NCBI GenBank assembly: GCA_022497155.1
Contig: MU385711.1
Span: 1,450,673-1,514,672 of the forward strand
Direction of reading: 5' to 3'
Length of the DNA stretch: 64,000 nucleotides
Source: Whalleya microplaca
Taxonomy: Eukaryota > Ascomycota > Sordariomycetes > Xylariales > Xylariaceae
Made by a program: the position numbers and the translations under genes. The notes beneath the pieces were generated by a model. It was not told where the DNA came from and ran no database searches. It saw only the letters and a program-made list of their open reading frames with translations. Of the stretch, positions 47,774-58,403 are shown piece by piece (within the stretch, counting starts at the first letter, position 1; each line of letters begins with the position of its first letter).

Positions 47774-49465
47774 ATGGCTCTCTTCGTGGACCTCGAGGAG
47801 GAGCCTGAGCCGCCGCAGACTCACCATTACGGCATGAAGCCCGAGTGGAACGGCGAGCGAGCAAAGCAGCAGCTCTCGAGCATAAACGACTCGAACTTCT
47901 TCAGCGGTGCTGCTACTACGAACGGCGCCGAGCCCGGCCAGCCCTCGGCTGACCGCCAGAACCAGAGCGCCCGCGAGAACCCGAACAGGAACAATGGGAT
48001 GGCGGAGGCTCTCGGATGTTATCCGTAGGCAGACGCAACCTTGACATTATTCATATCCTGCAGACCTCCCCCCCCTCTGGCTGTCATATGTGTTACACAC
48101 TCATCTGAGAGCCAGATGGGGGAGAATGCTGACTCGGCGAATCGCTTACAGTATCGTCATGGCCATCGCGTCATCGATCGACCTCAACACCCTCGACAAC
48201 CTGTCCCGCACGTGTCGACAGGTTCACGAGGCCCTCTTACAATACCGCAGCACCGTCCTTCCTCACACCCTTCATTGTGTCAATGAGGACGAGCTGGTCG
48301 ACCCCGAAGATACGTTTCGGTATCGGGCCCGAGCCGGGAACTGGTATTACATGGACGATGGCCGCAGCGGTTGCTTCAGCGGGAAGAGCGGGAGCTGCGC
48401 GAGGGACATGGTCGCCGAATGTAGACGGTGCAGCCGTGTAGTCTGCCGGGTAAGTGTCCTTGCAACCCGAAATTTCATCATGGGTGTATCTGACGAGACC
48501 TTTGCTCCAGAACTGCGCGATCAAGCCACCAGCTCCAGCCGTCCTCCGCGAGAGACTTCGCCGACTATGCATACCGTGCAGCAAAGCCCCCCTCGGAACC
48601 CTTGTGAAGCCACGGTTGCGACGAGACACGCCCATAGACGCGCCGGAAATGCAGCGGGCGATCTGCACCTGCGCTAGCCCCAGAGAGGGCGTATGGCTCT
48701 GCCAGCCCTGCGGCCGGAGCATCCGCGGCGCAGATCACGATTATCAGTCGTACGTCACGTCAATCTCTCCCTGTCCTCCGTCGGGGCCTCATTCCGGCCC
48801 CTCGTAGCCCCTCCATACAGTACCGTACCTGCATAGTCCGTCCGCTAACCACACGCAGGATCTGGAAGTGGCGCAACCAGTACGGCGAAGTGCTCGGCGG
48901 CCTCGGGACCGGCATCGGCGAGGGCGACCGCGGCGTCCCCTGCGGCCGCGAGCACGCATGCTGCGGCGCCAAGGAGCGGGAGCAGGAAACGGACTGCGAC
49001 GCCGCGGACGCGCGCGAGCAGGACGAGTACAATACCCTCCAACTCCAGCGCTCGCGGACCCCCTCATCGCAGGGTGGCGCGACGACCCCCTCCCCGCCGT
49101 CCTCGGTCGCGGGCTCGCCGCCGGCGTCCTCGATCGCGTCCGCGGCGCCCTCGATCGCCTCCTCCTCGTCCTCCTCTCTGGCCGTGGCCGAGTACTACAA
49201 CCGGACGGCGAGCCCGCCGCAGCAGCAGTTGCGCCCGGGCTACGCGCGCCACGAGATCGAGGGGATCGGCGGCGTGGTCAAGACCAAGCTCGTGCGCATC
49301 GTGCGCGTCGGCGCCGGCGTCCCCGAGTGGGAGGACGAGAAGAACAAGGGCCAGATTCTGGAACGGGAGGTCTCGGGGCGCAGCCGCTGCTGGTGCGGAT
49401 GGTGCTGGCGGGTCATACCCGGGAGGAAGGATATTGAGGGGAAGGGGAAGGGGATTGCGAAGTAG
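47774..49465 (+). CDS. F-box-like, cysteine-rich fungal protein
   Basis: Four exons: 47774-48024, 48152-48449, 48511-48749 and 48859-49465; introns 127, 61 and 109 nt. The product is 464 aa. The first splice restores ALGCYPIVMAIASSIDLNTLDNLSRTCRQV (about 78-107), an F-box-like helix pattern with the LSRTCR ending common in fungal F-box proteins. After it come clustered Cys pairs: CRRCSRVVCRNC, LCIPC, ICTC...WLCQPC and EHACC, spaced like treble-clef or other zinc-binding sites. The C-terminus is RCWCGWCWR. Between lies a Ser/Pro/Ala-rich linker and EYYNRTASP. An SCF-ubiquitin-ligase adaptor with a zinc-binding substrate region is the likely type, but the substrate is unknown. All splice signals are strong. 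The same family seems present across Pezizomycotina; I cannot name it more closely. Confidence 0.75.
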
Positions 49466-50246
49466 AAAATGTGAGTGCACAAGATCACAATGGGTAGATA
49501 GATCGGTCTTACTGGTAGGTAAGGAAGTAAAGTGTACCAGGGTTGGCTTAAGTACCTAGGTTCATCCGTGGAGTTTTCTTTTCTGGTGTGTGTGCTTCAA
49601 TAGACGAGTGTTGGTGCTGGTGGGGGGTTTATAGGGTAGTGAGTGAGTGGGAGGGAGGGAGCATCTTCATAATGCGGGAAGCTAGCTCTAACGTCAGGTG
49701 ACGAACGTACGTTTGATACAGATGACATTATTTGCCGAGTATTCTTAGTAACAAACCTTGAGTCTTGTAAGAATATAGTAGGTGTAGGTATGATGACGAC
49801 AATGGTACACTTGCCTGAGACATATGTATGTATACGTTGGAATAGGGGGGAGTATACGTCTAGTATTATATGCATTGTCCATTTCTCCTTTCATGTCCAC
49901 GCTTATGTCCATTTATAGATATGATGCCAAATGCGACCGTTTCTTCTACGACGTGATCATAATGCCATGCCCCAGTGAGACTCCGTTGTGGTGATATACA
50001 CTTCTTTTGTACAGCTCTGCGGCTCTAGATTCTCTCTATCTCCTTCGGCTTCATCAATGCCCCTTTTCCCCTTTCCCCTGACCCTGTTCATTGAGCTCAT
50101 CCAAGTCGGCACTGCATAGCCCAGTCACAACTAGTAGTAAGAATGCAGCACGCAGTCCTATATTTGACCGGCCGGTTGACTGACAAACAAGTGTCGTCCA
50201 TCCGTCCATCTGTCCATCGGTTGGAGAAGAGTTTCGAAAAGGTTCA
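49466..50246. other. Intergenic between convergent genes
   Basis: 780 bp between the 3' ends of the F-box gene and the mL58 gene. A TACCTAGGTT-type motif occurs at 49552-49561. No coding motif seen. Confidence 0.35.
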
Positions 50247-50969
50247 CTATAACTGCCCCTTGAGCAACAACTGCTTCCGCTTCTTCCGCTCCTCGCGGGC
50301 CTCCGAGCGTATGGGGCCCCAGCGCGCCTTGATGGCCTGCTTGCGCTCGTACTCGGCATCGGCGTGCTCGCGCGGGGCGCGGCAGCACATCATGACGAAC
50401 AGCTTGGTGCAGTCGTAGCGCTCGGCGAGGCGGACGACGCTCCAGCGCTCCGGGTCCGCCGCGCGCAGCTCGCGCATCTCCGCCACCTCCTCCTTCGTCA
50501 CGTTGTACTTCTTGGGCGGCATCTCGAGCGCCGGCGGCAGCCGCGGCTCTGGTTGTTGTTGTTGTTGGGCGTCGTCCGAGGTGGAGAATGAGGAGGAGGA
50601 GGAGGGGGAGGGGGAGGAGGAGGAGTGCGAGATCCGCAGGAGCTCAGGCAGGTTCGCTTGCCGCCGCGGATCGCTCGGCGGTAGGAACTTCAGCGGCGTG
50701 TGGTACGCCGACGCCTCGGACGACGGCGGGTTGTAGATTATGTGGTTCGACTCCGAGGGCGGCGTGAGGAAGGACGGGTGCGGGGCGATCTTGAGGGCGC
50801 GCTTGGTGCGTGCCGTGCTGGATTTGTGGCGCCGCGGTGTCAATGCTCGGACTGCTGCTACTGCCCTTAAGAGTCGGGGACATAAACTGGTGGTGGTGGG
50901 GGACGCTGCTGCTGCTGAGAGCGAGAGCGAGAGCGAGCTCAATGGCCGCACGAGGGATCGTGTCTCCAT
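50247..50969 (-). CDS. MRPL20: Mitochondrial large-subunit ribosomal protein mL58 (MRPL20)
   Basis: One exon, 240 aa. The N-terminal 55 residues are Arg/Ser/Ala-rich without acids, as in mitochondrial presequences. The following block RTKRALKIAPHPSFL...HIIYNPPSSEASAYHTPLKFLPPSDPRR is the recognised signature of fungal MRPL20/mL58. A Ser/Pro/Gln-rich insert (about 115-145) precedes MPPKKYNVTKEEVAEMRELRAADPERWSVVRLAERYDCTKLFVMMC and a basic C-terminal helix (EERKKRKQLLL). The protein is a fungal-specific component of the 54S mitoribosomal subunit, acting in the matrix. No introns. The identification rests on the conserved central block. Confidence 0.85.
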   Translation of the reverse strand: METRSLVRPLSSLSLSLSAAAASPTTTSLCPRLLRAVAAVRALTPRRHKSSTARTKRALKIAPHPSFLTPPSESNHIIYNPPSSEASAYHTPLKFLPPSDPRRQANLPELLRISHSSSSPSPSSSSSFSTSDDAQQQQQPEPRLPPALEMPPKKYNVTKEEVAEMRELRAADPERWSVVRLAERYDCTKLFVMMCCRAPREHADAEYERKQAIKARWGPIRSEAREERKKRKQLLLKGQL

Positions 50970-52873
50970 TGTGAGAGAGTTTTAGAGGTTCTGGAGGCTC
51001 TGCGGATCGGAGACGGGTTGGTGGCGGCTAATCAGGGTTGGAAGGTCCCTCGACTCCGGAGCTCGAGAATCTCTCTTTTCGCCAAATTTTCGATAGCCAA
51101 GATTGAGTTTCGAGGTCAATGGGTGATCGGATGGATCCATCCATGCAATTTTGGACGGAACTATGGATGGTCCGGCGTGTAAGTGGGATAGGTAGGTCAT
51201 GTGATCCTTGTCTCATTGCTCCCACTTAGGTACCTAGGTACTTACTGGGTCCTCCTGACTTTACAAGTGTACAGCTTGTCAGGCGCCGAATCTACATATA
51301 TAATAAGATCAAACAGTCTTGGATATCACTTCTCATTAACTTGATTATATAGTTCAAGATAAATCTAAGGAGATCGATGTGCCATTTTGACAAGCAGTTA
51401 TAGGTAGGCTAGAGGCGCGCATTGAGCACAAGAGTACGTCAGCATCTCTCAACCGTTGGACATGATTCTCACCAAACCTATCTTCGTGCTTAGACTATAG
51501 GCGGCAACAATATTGCATTAAACGTTTCAATCTGCGGGTTTACCCATAAAGAAAATTCTACTCGTGAGATCGTCGGCTTGTTGATGTACTGGTATACAAT
51601 CACTTTAAGAAACTATTATGATTGACCATGTCAAGTTCACTTACTTCTTACTAAAACTTTTCAATATCATAATCATCTTCTGTAAGCACGTTTGCTTATA
51701 ACCCGTAAGGGAACCTTCACATTGACGACAGATCTGCTGATTTGCCTTGCTGGGTGATCTTTATTATAGATAGACTACACGTACTCTTTAAAACCCATAC
51801 TGCAATTATTGATCAAGCCTTATGAGATCATCTCTCTTGCGAATAGAGCTACATCTATGCTGGGGGGCTTTCTATCTACGTTAAAGATCCGCACATGCGA
51901 GCTCAGATACTTAGTATATGTCGCCCTGATTCGTCATGAAAGCAATGTGTTAATAGCTTACGGGAAACATATATCTCGACCCTAGACCAGGTGACTAGTA
52001 TAGAGGGACGATGTTAGAGAACTTCACACGGGATAGCTCTGCGATTAAGTTGACATACAGTTCAAAGAGAGCTCCATATTGCTGATTCGATGGCCCCGAG
52101 TTGAGTATATCTAAAACGGGGCGCGAACTTTTCATGTCGTGGAACCTCGAACATCAAGTCAGTATGAACCCAAGAAGAACCAATAAAGCTGTCCAAACCC
52201 CAGGATAAGAGCGGATCTGATATTCCGTTTTACGGGGGTATCTGTAGCCACGTCAGACGCTGCTTACGAACCATAAACTATATGAGGCCGTCATGGTAAA
52301 ATCAGTATAGATATGTTTTTCGGCCAGACTATACGACCAACCCCTAGGTACATTCTTGTGGCACCGTCTGTTTCGGAGCATCTTCCATATTTTCCTAGAC
52401 GCAATGTCCCCCCCCTCTTCCACCAATACTCCTGATCATAGCATGTGATTTCACAGGTCAGTGTCTAACATGATATTCATATCCCCCCTTATATCTTCCA
52501 TCGGCTTCTCACTAACCTAGGAACAACTGTCGCGGTAAGCAGTAGTCTAGTTTAAGGCTGCATCTTGAAATCCTTCTCGTTAAATGTGAAACGCGTTATC
52601 ATTATAGCAGGATAGTTCTTCCTAACACCGCATAAATGATAAAGCGGCGACAATGAAAAGGGGCTTAGATACATAGACTTCATCACATCATTATACCACG
52701 TGCGGCAACCAAGTTGGAATAGGCTATTAGAAAAACCGCTAGACGATTATATTCCCGATACCATAGTTGTAAGTTTTATACATTGCTATTTATATAATTT
52801 TAGTCGTGAAGGATTACCTGAGTACTTGCTTAGTCCTCGTTCACCATGCAGGGACTAGGGACGATACTATGTA
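50970..52873. other. Intergenic: mL58 upstream and AT-rich spacer
   Basis: 1.9 kb. The first 270 bp are the mL58 upstream region. A GGTACCTAGGTAC palindrome lies at about 51229-51241. From 51250 to 52830 the sequence is AT-rich with stops in all frames and no motif. Confidence 0.4.
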
Positions 52874-53228
52874 GCAGCTGGTCAATCTCAAACTATCCAA
52901 GTCATCGATGCAGTATTGGAAGTCCGCGAATCCACGATATAGAGACAAGGCATCAAACTCTGTACTGTCACACAAAGCGCTCTAGCTGTCCGCCCAATCG
53001 AAGTCCTAGAGAAGCTGAGCTATACCATCACCGGCACTGGGACTCAAGACCTGAGCTTGATAGGGGTATACTTGAGTTGTCACGGGTGATCTACGAACGC
53101 TTAGTGACGGAGTCGATGAACTACGGTATTATAGGCGGCTCTGTGCCTATGTCATATCCTTACTGCCGGGAGTCGCCGCATGGAAGCATTTAGCTGCCGA
53201 AAAGATGTGGATCCCGATGGAAAGGTAA
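52874..53228 (+). pseudogene. Decayed protein-coding remnant of unknown family
   Basis: Two frames together read like one degraded protein. The first (from 52874) gives AGQSQTIQVIDAVLEVREST, then TAG at 52940-52942, then RQGIKLCTVTQSALAVRPIEVLEKLSYTITGTGTQDLSLIGVYL, ending at TGA. A different frame then continues VTGDLRTLSDGVDELRYYRRLCAYVISLLPGVAAWKHLAAEKMWIPMER and stops at 53226-53228, where GTAAGG could be a former splice donor. Amphipathic, motif-like segments in consecutive frames are unlikely by chance. I do not recognise the family. The ATG-started frame at 52846-53193 looks like a shadow of these. The remnant may once have extended downstream. Confidence 0.35.
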
Positions 53229-54072
53229 GGGATCTCTACTACGGTTCCAACATATCGCCCGGGCAGTATATCCATCATCGCTTCTTTCTCTTGTCGACTC
53301 CCTTTGCTGGGCAGAGCGTACCATGTCTATATGTGCTCATATTTGCTGATATTCACTAGCACCAAGGTACTCTGCTCAGTGTCAGTCCACATCTAAGCTT
53401 ATAAACTTCCCGATGCCGGCCGGCACAGATAATAAGAATCTCTCGTAAGCTAAAAGTTCTTGAGGCATCAGGATCAACATGCAGTGCCGGGAAAATGCCG
53501 ATGACTGGGTCTTCGAAGTGTAATCGCCGTCTGACAGCATGTGAAGAACACTTAAAGAGTGGTTCGCCGACGAGATATGAGCCCTTACAGTTTCGATTCA
53601 TGCTTCGGAGAGTAGAAATATCTGAAATTGGAGCATCTCTATTCAGAGAAAAATGCCTTTAACATAGGGACTAGAAGAGGTCCTTGAAATGCCCATATGA
53701 TAATATATCGCTACATATGAAAGTCATCACTGTGAAGGGTTTGGTGAAATTTCATCTATCTAGTAACATTTGAAAAAAGGGGGAAGGGTGGTGAAATGCT
53801 ATAAAGGAGTACTGCAGTCAAGCTGGCTTTCTATGGTGTTGCTTTATGGAGTGAGAGCTGACTTTCCCGTTCTCTGGATCCTGGAGTCATGAAACCGTCT
53901 AGCCGCACTTGTAATGGAAGAAACGTTCCCTCGGGATGTTTAGTTGCTTGCTAAATGTTTCGGTGGATACGATCGGAAGGTGGTAGTGTCTTGCCCTGTT
54001 TCTCGGTCAGGAGGCGGGAGGAGGCATTATTATCTGGGGTCGGGAATGTTGGGCCTAGTCGAGATATAGCGC
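53229..54072. other. Intergenic, possible further gene debris
   Basis: A minus-strand frame at 53356-53601 (81 codons) shows a semi-conserved-looking stretch (HFEDPVIGIFPALHVDPDASR) but nothing identifiable. The rest is featureless. Confidence 0.2.
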
Positions 54073-54157
54073 CATGGACGAACCCGGGGTCTCCGACCGT
54101 TGTCCCGTTAGACTCGAGGCGCTCTAGCCGCTCAATCTATCAATGAGCTAGAGTTAT
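54073..54157 (-). other. Weak tRNA-like sequence (possible tRNA pseudogene or SINE head)
   Basis: Read on the minus strand: TAGCTCATTGATAGATTGAGC has a perfect 4-bp D-stem (GCTC/GAGC) and resembles an internal A-box. About 45 nt later, CGGGTTCGTCC resembles a B-box (GGTTCGANTCC with A changed to T). An anticodon-like stem pairs in four of five positions, but position 33 is not T, and the acceptor and T stems do not pair well. It is therefore not a functional tRNA by eye. Confidence 0.2.
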
Positions 54158-54968
54158 AGAAGTAGTAATGTTAGAAGAAAGAGGTTTAAGACTATTGAAT
54201 ACTATCTATCTTATAATCAACAAAATCTATTGCTCACAACTCATTTATATATTGAACGTAACTAGACGACAGGTTGACATTATCGCATATATCTACGTAC
54301 ATATACAAAAAGTCTTTTTCGATCCTTTTTTAATTTGAATTTTCATAGAAAAAAGTGAGAGATAGAGGTTGAGTATAATCAGATAGGTCTAGAATGTGCC
54401 TGACTCGAGTGTAACCTCTTTACGAGTCCTGTAGTTAATCGGGTTCGGCACGACCGTTTCGGCGTCTCCTTTTCTATGCACTTCTCTGCATAAAATACGA
54501 TTCATCCGTTGTAGGAAAGAGCTCGGTAGATCGAAGCGTGATAGGTAAGAGAATTCGGATCTCAACAATTCACAGAATTCAGCTAGGCTTATGTCAGCGA
54601 TAAAGAAAGTATCGCGAGGGGCTAGATTACTACATGTAGTGTCATGTCCGCATGTGTCTGGAGTCGTTAGCTCAGCTTCAAGTTCATCTGAATTCCTTGA
54701 TTCTCCCAATGATATCGGACAGTTCGGCCGTCGAATGTCCGGGCCACAACCCCCGATTGACCCCCCATCAAATCAATTATTGGCCGAGTCCAGACGGGAA
54801 CCCCTCAGTGTGACGTACGTTCTTAACAGCTTCAAGGTTTCATGTGCCAGACCAGAATCACAAGATTTATTAGCTATAGTCTCAGCGTGCTAGTTGACCC
54901 CTCAAATCCGAAATGTTGTTATGCTCTCCGCCACCGCACTATACATGCGGCATGCACTCTGACTCCTT

Positions 54969-55010
54969 CAGTCCTTCTAGGCAGTCCTTCTAGGCAGTCC
55001 TTCTAGGCAG
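54969..55010. repeat. 13-bp tandem repeat, 3.2 copies
   Basis: Unit CAGTCCTTCTAGG repeated without change three times, with a partial CAG afterwards. It lies in gene-poor sequence, and no function is suggested. Confidence 0.9.
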
Positions 55011-55871
55011 CCCAGGGAGGGCTCTGGCTAATACTGTCAGTTCGTTTGACCAGGTTAGCACCAAGAGTTAAAGCAGGGATATCGGATGGCTATGCCACCT
55101 ATGACAGCGGGTGCATCCAAAAGAAAACATGGGATCTGTCTAAGTTGGGATAAGTTTACCAACGGCCTGGTCTCCTGATTCATCCCATGTACGGGCTGTG
55201 TCAGCATTGTTGAGTTGAGAATAGACACATGTAGTAGATAGGCAGATAGGCAGCCGAGCCGTCTGTATGTATCTGTGTATGTATGTACTATCAATATCCC
55301 CTACATGGATGTATGTACATACCAGCATACCTACTTATTATATCTTCAGCACATGAGACTGTTTGCATTGAATTTATGCGATGTACTGGATCGTGGGAGG
55401 GCCAATCAGGTCGCCGTCCAGCCTGTTGTCATCCTTTGTCGGCCTATCATGGCCAAACCCAGTTTCCTCCTGGCTGATCGTCACGACCAACATTAAGGGG
55501 ATCTCGAAGCCGGAATTGGAAACGATCTAGCATCAGCGGCGGCATCATCGTCCCATCCACCTCATCCTTAACTAGGGTCGGGTTCTGTCATCAAGTGACA
55601 CTTGGGATGGGCATGTCAGAGCCTGCCTCAAGTAGAGTTGTACACTAACTATCGCACTTACACACTTGCGTAGTCCCTGTTAACGACAAACTGTGGGCGG
55701 CACTTTAGAATTATCTTGAATCATCTTCACGTTCCAAGTATTTTCCAAATGAACGAGACACAACCTAGGCTTACTGTATTTATTGCTCCCCATGCTCCTC
55801 TATTATGTATGAGTATACTATAGTATACTGACGGCATTTGCAGGAGTTTTTATTAACGGAGTGAGTAGAAG

Positions 55872-55887
55872 TACCTACATGTAGGTA
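55872..55887. repeat. 16-bp perfect palindrome
   Basis: TACCTACATGTAGGTA equals its own reverse complement. It is one of several related short palindromes in the window; see findings. Confidence 0.9.
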
Positions 55888-57314
55888 GTATGGATGTTTC
55901 CATAGGTATGGCATAACGGCTTACGTAGTATACATATAGCTTCGGGTTGGGGCTCAGCAAGTTGCTTTTTAGCACAGCATTAGCCCACATGCAAGCCTGA
56001 TGCCTGTTTGGTACATACATAGTAGACTCAAAACCAAAAAAAAAAAAAAAAAAAAAATCAAGGTGATTGATTTATTTAAGGCATTGCATCCAGCACCCGC
56101 CACCCGACCGCCCTCCACCCAGCATCCTCACATCCACGGCTCTATCTCCCTCTATCCCGTACATACTTACCTACTCATACCTACACACCTGAGTAGGTAG
56201 TTATTAGTTAGTAGTGAAAAGCGTCTTAAGCTTTTGCCCTCCACCTTCGGGAGAAAATAACGACCGCTTTGACCGACACCTCTAGGTTCCCCGGTTAGGC
56301 TATTAGGCCATTTTCCACACTTCCCACACTTCCCGCACTCCCACCTGGCCTGGACTATTATTACTTACAATAATACGTATACGGCAGTGTCTCTGGTCTG
56401 TTATCTATATTCCGTATCTGTCGGTATCTGTCGCAGCGTCGTCCTTCGCAACTGGACACGTACCAACACGTACCAACGGCCCAGCGGCACTATCAAATCT
56501 GACCATCAATCATTTCGTTTTCGCAAGCTGCTGATCGACGCTGCTCGTCATCTTGGTTTCCACTTCACGACCCTGTTACGTACATAGTTTGATAAATCAA
56601 ACCTGCCAAACAGCCTGCAGCCCTGCTGACAGCCAAACTACATACCAACCCGATTGTCTATCAGTCTATCAAATCAGTCTATCAACAGGGGCAAGTAGTT
56701 CCTTGGAAAGGTCAGGTCGCCCTCGAGCTGCACACTTGCGTATTCTCGCATCGCGCATACCGCAATCTGTCACTTCTGTTCCTGCACCTGCAGCCGCAAA
56801 GCACCAACAATAGCCAACAATAGCAACCTGACCGATTCGGTAGCAGACGATTCGCTTGGCTCGTCCACTTACCAATCCGCACCCGCGACTTTCCAATCGA
56901 CTCTCCAGTTGAATCTCCAATCGCACCTGGTCCAACCTTGGAAGTGAAGGGTAAGTGCTAGGTAGTTTTTACCTATATTGCACCCTTATGATGCATATAT
57001 GAGAATGCCACATTGCACGGCATCTCTCTACTGCCACATGCCTTTGCTTGTATTTTGCCAGACCCTTTCTCCCCCAACAATATTCACTCACACTGCTTTT
57101 GATAAAAAGTGTTTTGAGTGTGGGACAATTCTTTCTGGTCACACGCCCTCGCTTCACTACTCAGTTAACGTCTTTTTTTGGACTTGAGCTAAAGACCTTG
57201 TGGTATTTCTAGATCTTTAATATCCCTCACTAGTCGTTGCCTGTTAATCACCCCATTTTATGCCCGGTTCGACGACTCGCCATACCTCACCATAACTCAC
57301 CATTACTCGCCACT

Positions 57315-58403
57315 ATGAGTCTTGCACCAGCCGCTTCTATAAAAAGTGGCCAGGAGAAGAGTCACACTCCTGAACTACTAGAGAAAAACACAATTGCGAC
57401 GGGTGACACGACACCAACTGTGATGGAACCTAAAGAGAAGGAAACCGAGAAGGCTGATTCGAAGTCGAAGAAGCGAAGTCTGTTTGGCTTTGGGAAGAAG
57501 AAGGGAAATGAGAAGACTGCTACGAAGACCTCTTCCCAATTGGCGACCGGTCTCCCGAGCCCACCGCCCGGCGCCCAATCATCGACGAAACGGACGACTA
57601 CCGCCTCGCCGATTCAGATCGAGAGCCCCAGTATGATGCCGTCTTCTCCCGGCCGCAACCTTTCCACCTCATCTCCTCGGCTCAGTTCTCCCTCCCGATC
57701 GCAGATCTTCGAGCGAGATGTTCAAGAGGCTGCCCTGATGCCCAACTCACCAGCGATTCCATCTCACATCCAGACCGAAAACCACATCCCTCCCGTTCTC
57801 GATGCATCTTCCGAAGCTATTACCGATGAACACCTTAATCCTGACTCCGTCGAGATTGTTACCCACAACGCGCATCAGCCCGCCAGTGTGACGGTGACTG
57901 GCACCTCTCCATATGAGACCTCATCCAATGCATGGGCAGAGGATTTAGCTGCGTACTCTGACAAGGACGAGGCTGCCTCCAACTATGGGTCTCTCGACTC
58001 GGCCGATGTTAGACGCCTAAGTTTCATATCATTTGCCGACGTGGTCCAGGCAGAGCAAGCCCCTCCTGCGGCAGCTAGCAGCCGGGATTCCATGTATCTT
58101 GCTGGTCTGACTTCCCTCGCGTCAATGGGCGTGAACCGCTCACCTTCGCCGATAAGATCGCCGGTCTCTTCCCAAGGGGGTGAGGTATCACCGCCAAACA
58201 GCAACCCCGGATCTATCAAGGGACTGAACATATCTCCCGGAAGGAAATCCTTGGGGAGCCCTATATCCGCGGAGCACAACTTTGCGGCCAGCGGGGACCT
58301 GAACATAGAGACTATGTCCCAAGCACTTCGACGTACAGGTAGCACCGATTTCAGTGCGCATCGTAGTCTCCCCATCAGCCCCATCGAAGGCCCATCCCGT
58401 TAA
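57315..58403 (+). CDS. Conserved disordered fungal protein of unknown function
   Basis: One exon, 362 aa from the ATG of MSLAPAASI (an earlier in-frame TTG is not a start). The N-terminal third is Lys/Glu/Ser-rich with KKRSLFGFGKKKG, a small basic/hydrophobic motif. The centre is Pro/Ser-rich. A conserved block WAEDLAAY...SADVRRLSFISFADVVQAEQ (about 225-265) contains RRLS, a PKA-type site. Another conserved block near the end, LNIETMSQALRRTGSTDF...RSLPISPIEG, repeats an RRTGS phosphosite and SP sites. Such blocks are shared among Pezizomycotina proteins of unknown function. No fold, membrane segment or signal is visible. A phospho-regulated scaffold or cell-cycle/growth-related protein is a guess only. 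It is preceded by a long CT/CA-rich leader region. Confidence 0.7.
   Translation: MSLAPAASIKSGQEKSHTPELLEKNTIATGDTTPTVMEPKEKETEKADSKSKKRSLFGFGKKKGNEKTATKTSSQLATGLPSPPPGAQSSTKRTTTASPIQIESPSMMPSSPGRNLSTSSPRLSSPSRSQIFERDVQEAALMPNSPAIPSHIQTENHIPPVLDASSEAITDEHLNPDSVEIVTHNAHQPASVTVTGTSPYETSSNAWAEDLAAYSDKDEAASNYGSLDSADVRRLSFISFADVVQAEQAPPAAASSRDSMYLAGLTSLASMGVNRSPSPIRSPVSSQGGEVSPPNSNPGSIKGLNISPGRKSLGSPISAEHNFAASGDLNIETMSQALRRTGSTDFSAHRSLPISPIEGPSR

Larger units (their letters stand above)
54158..57314. other. Intergenic, gene-poor, with small repeats
   Basis: 3.2 kb. AT-rich part at 54160-54380. A 106-codon minus frame (54389-54709) has no motif. A 13-bp tandem (CAGTCCTTCTAGG, 3.2 copies) lies at 54969-55010. 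A perfect 16-bp palindrome TACCTACATGTAGGTA lies at 55872-55887, and a run of about 21 A at 56037-56057. From about 56300 CT/CA-rich sequence leads to the next gene and is probably its promoter and leader. Confidence 0.45.

Noticed and set aside
54130..54235. TGTTAGAAG...ATCAACA stretch considered as a solo LTR
   Set aside because: Only the ends vaguely fit; no second copy, target duplication or primer-binding site seen.
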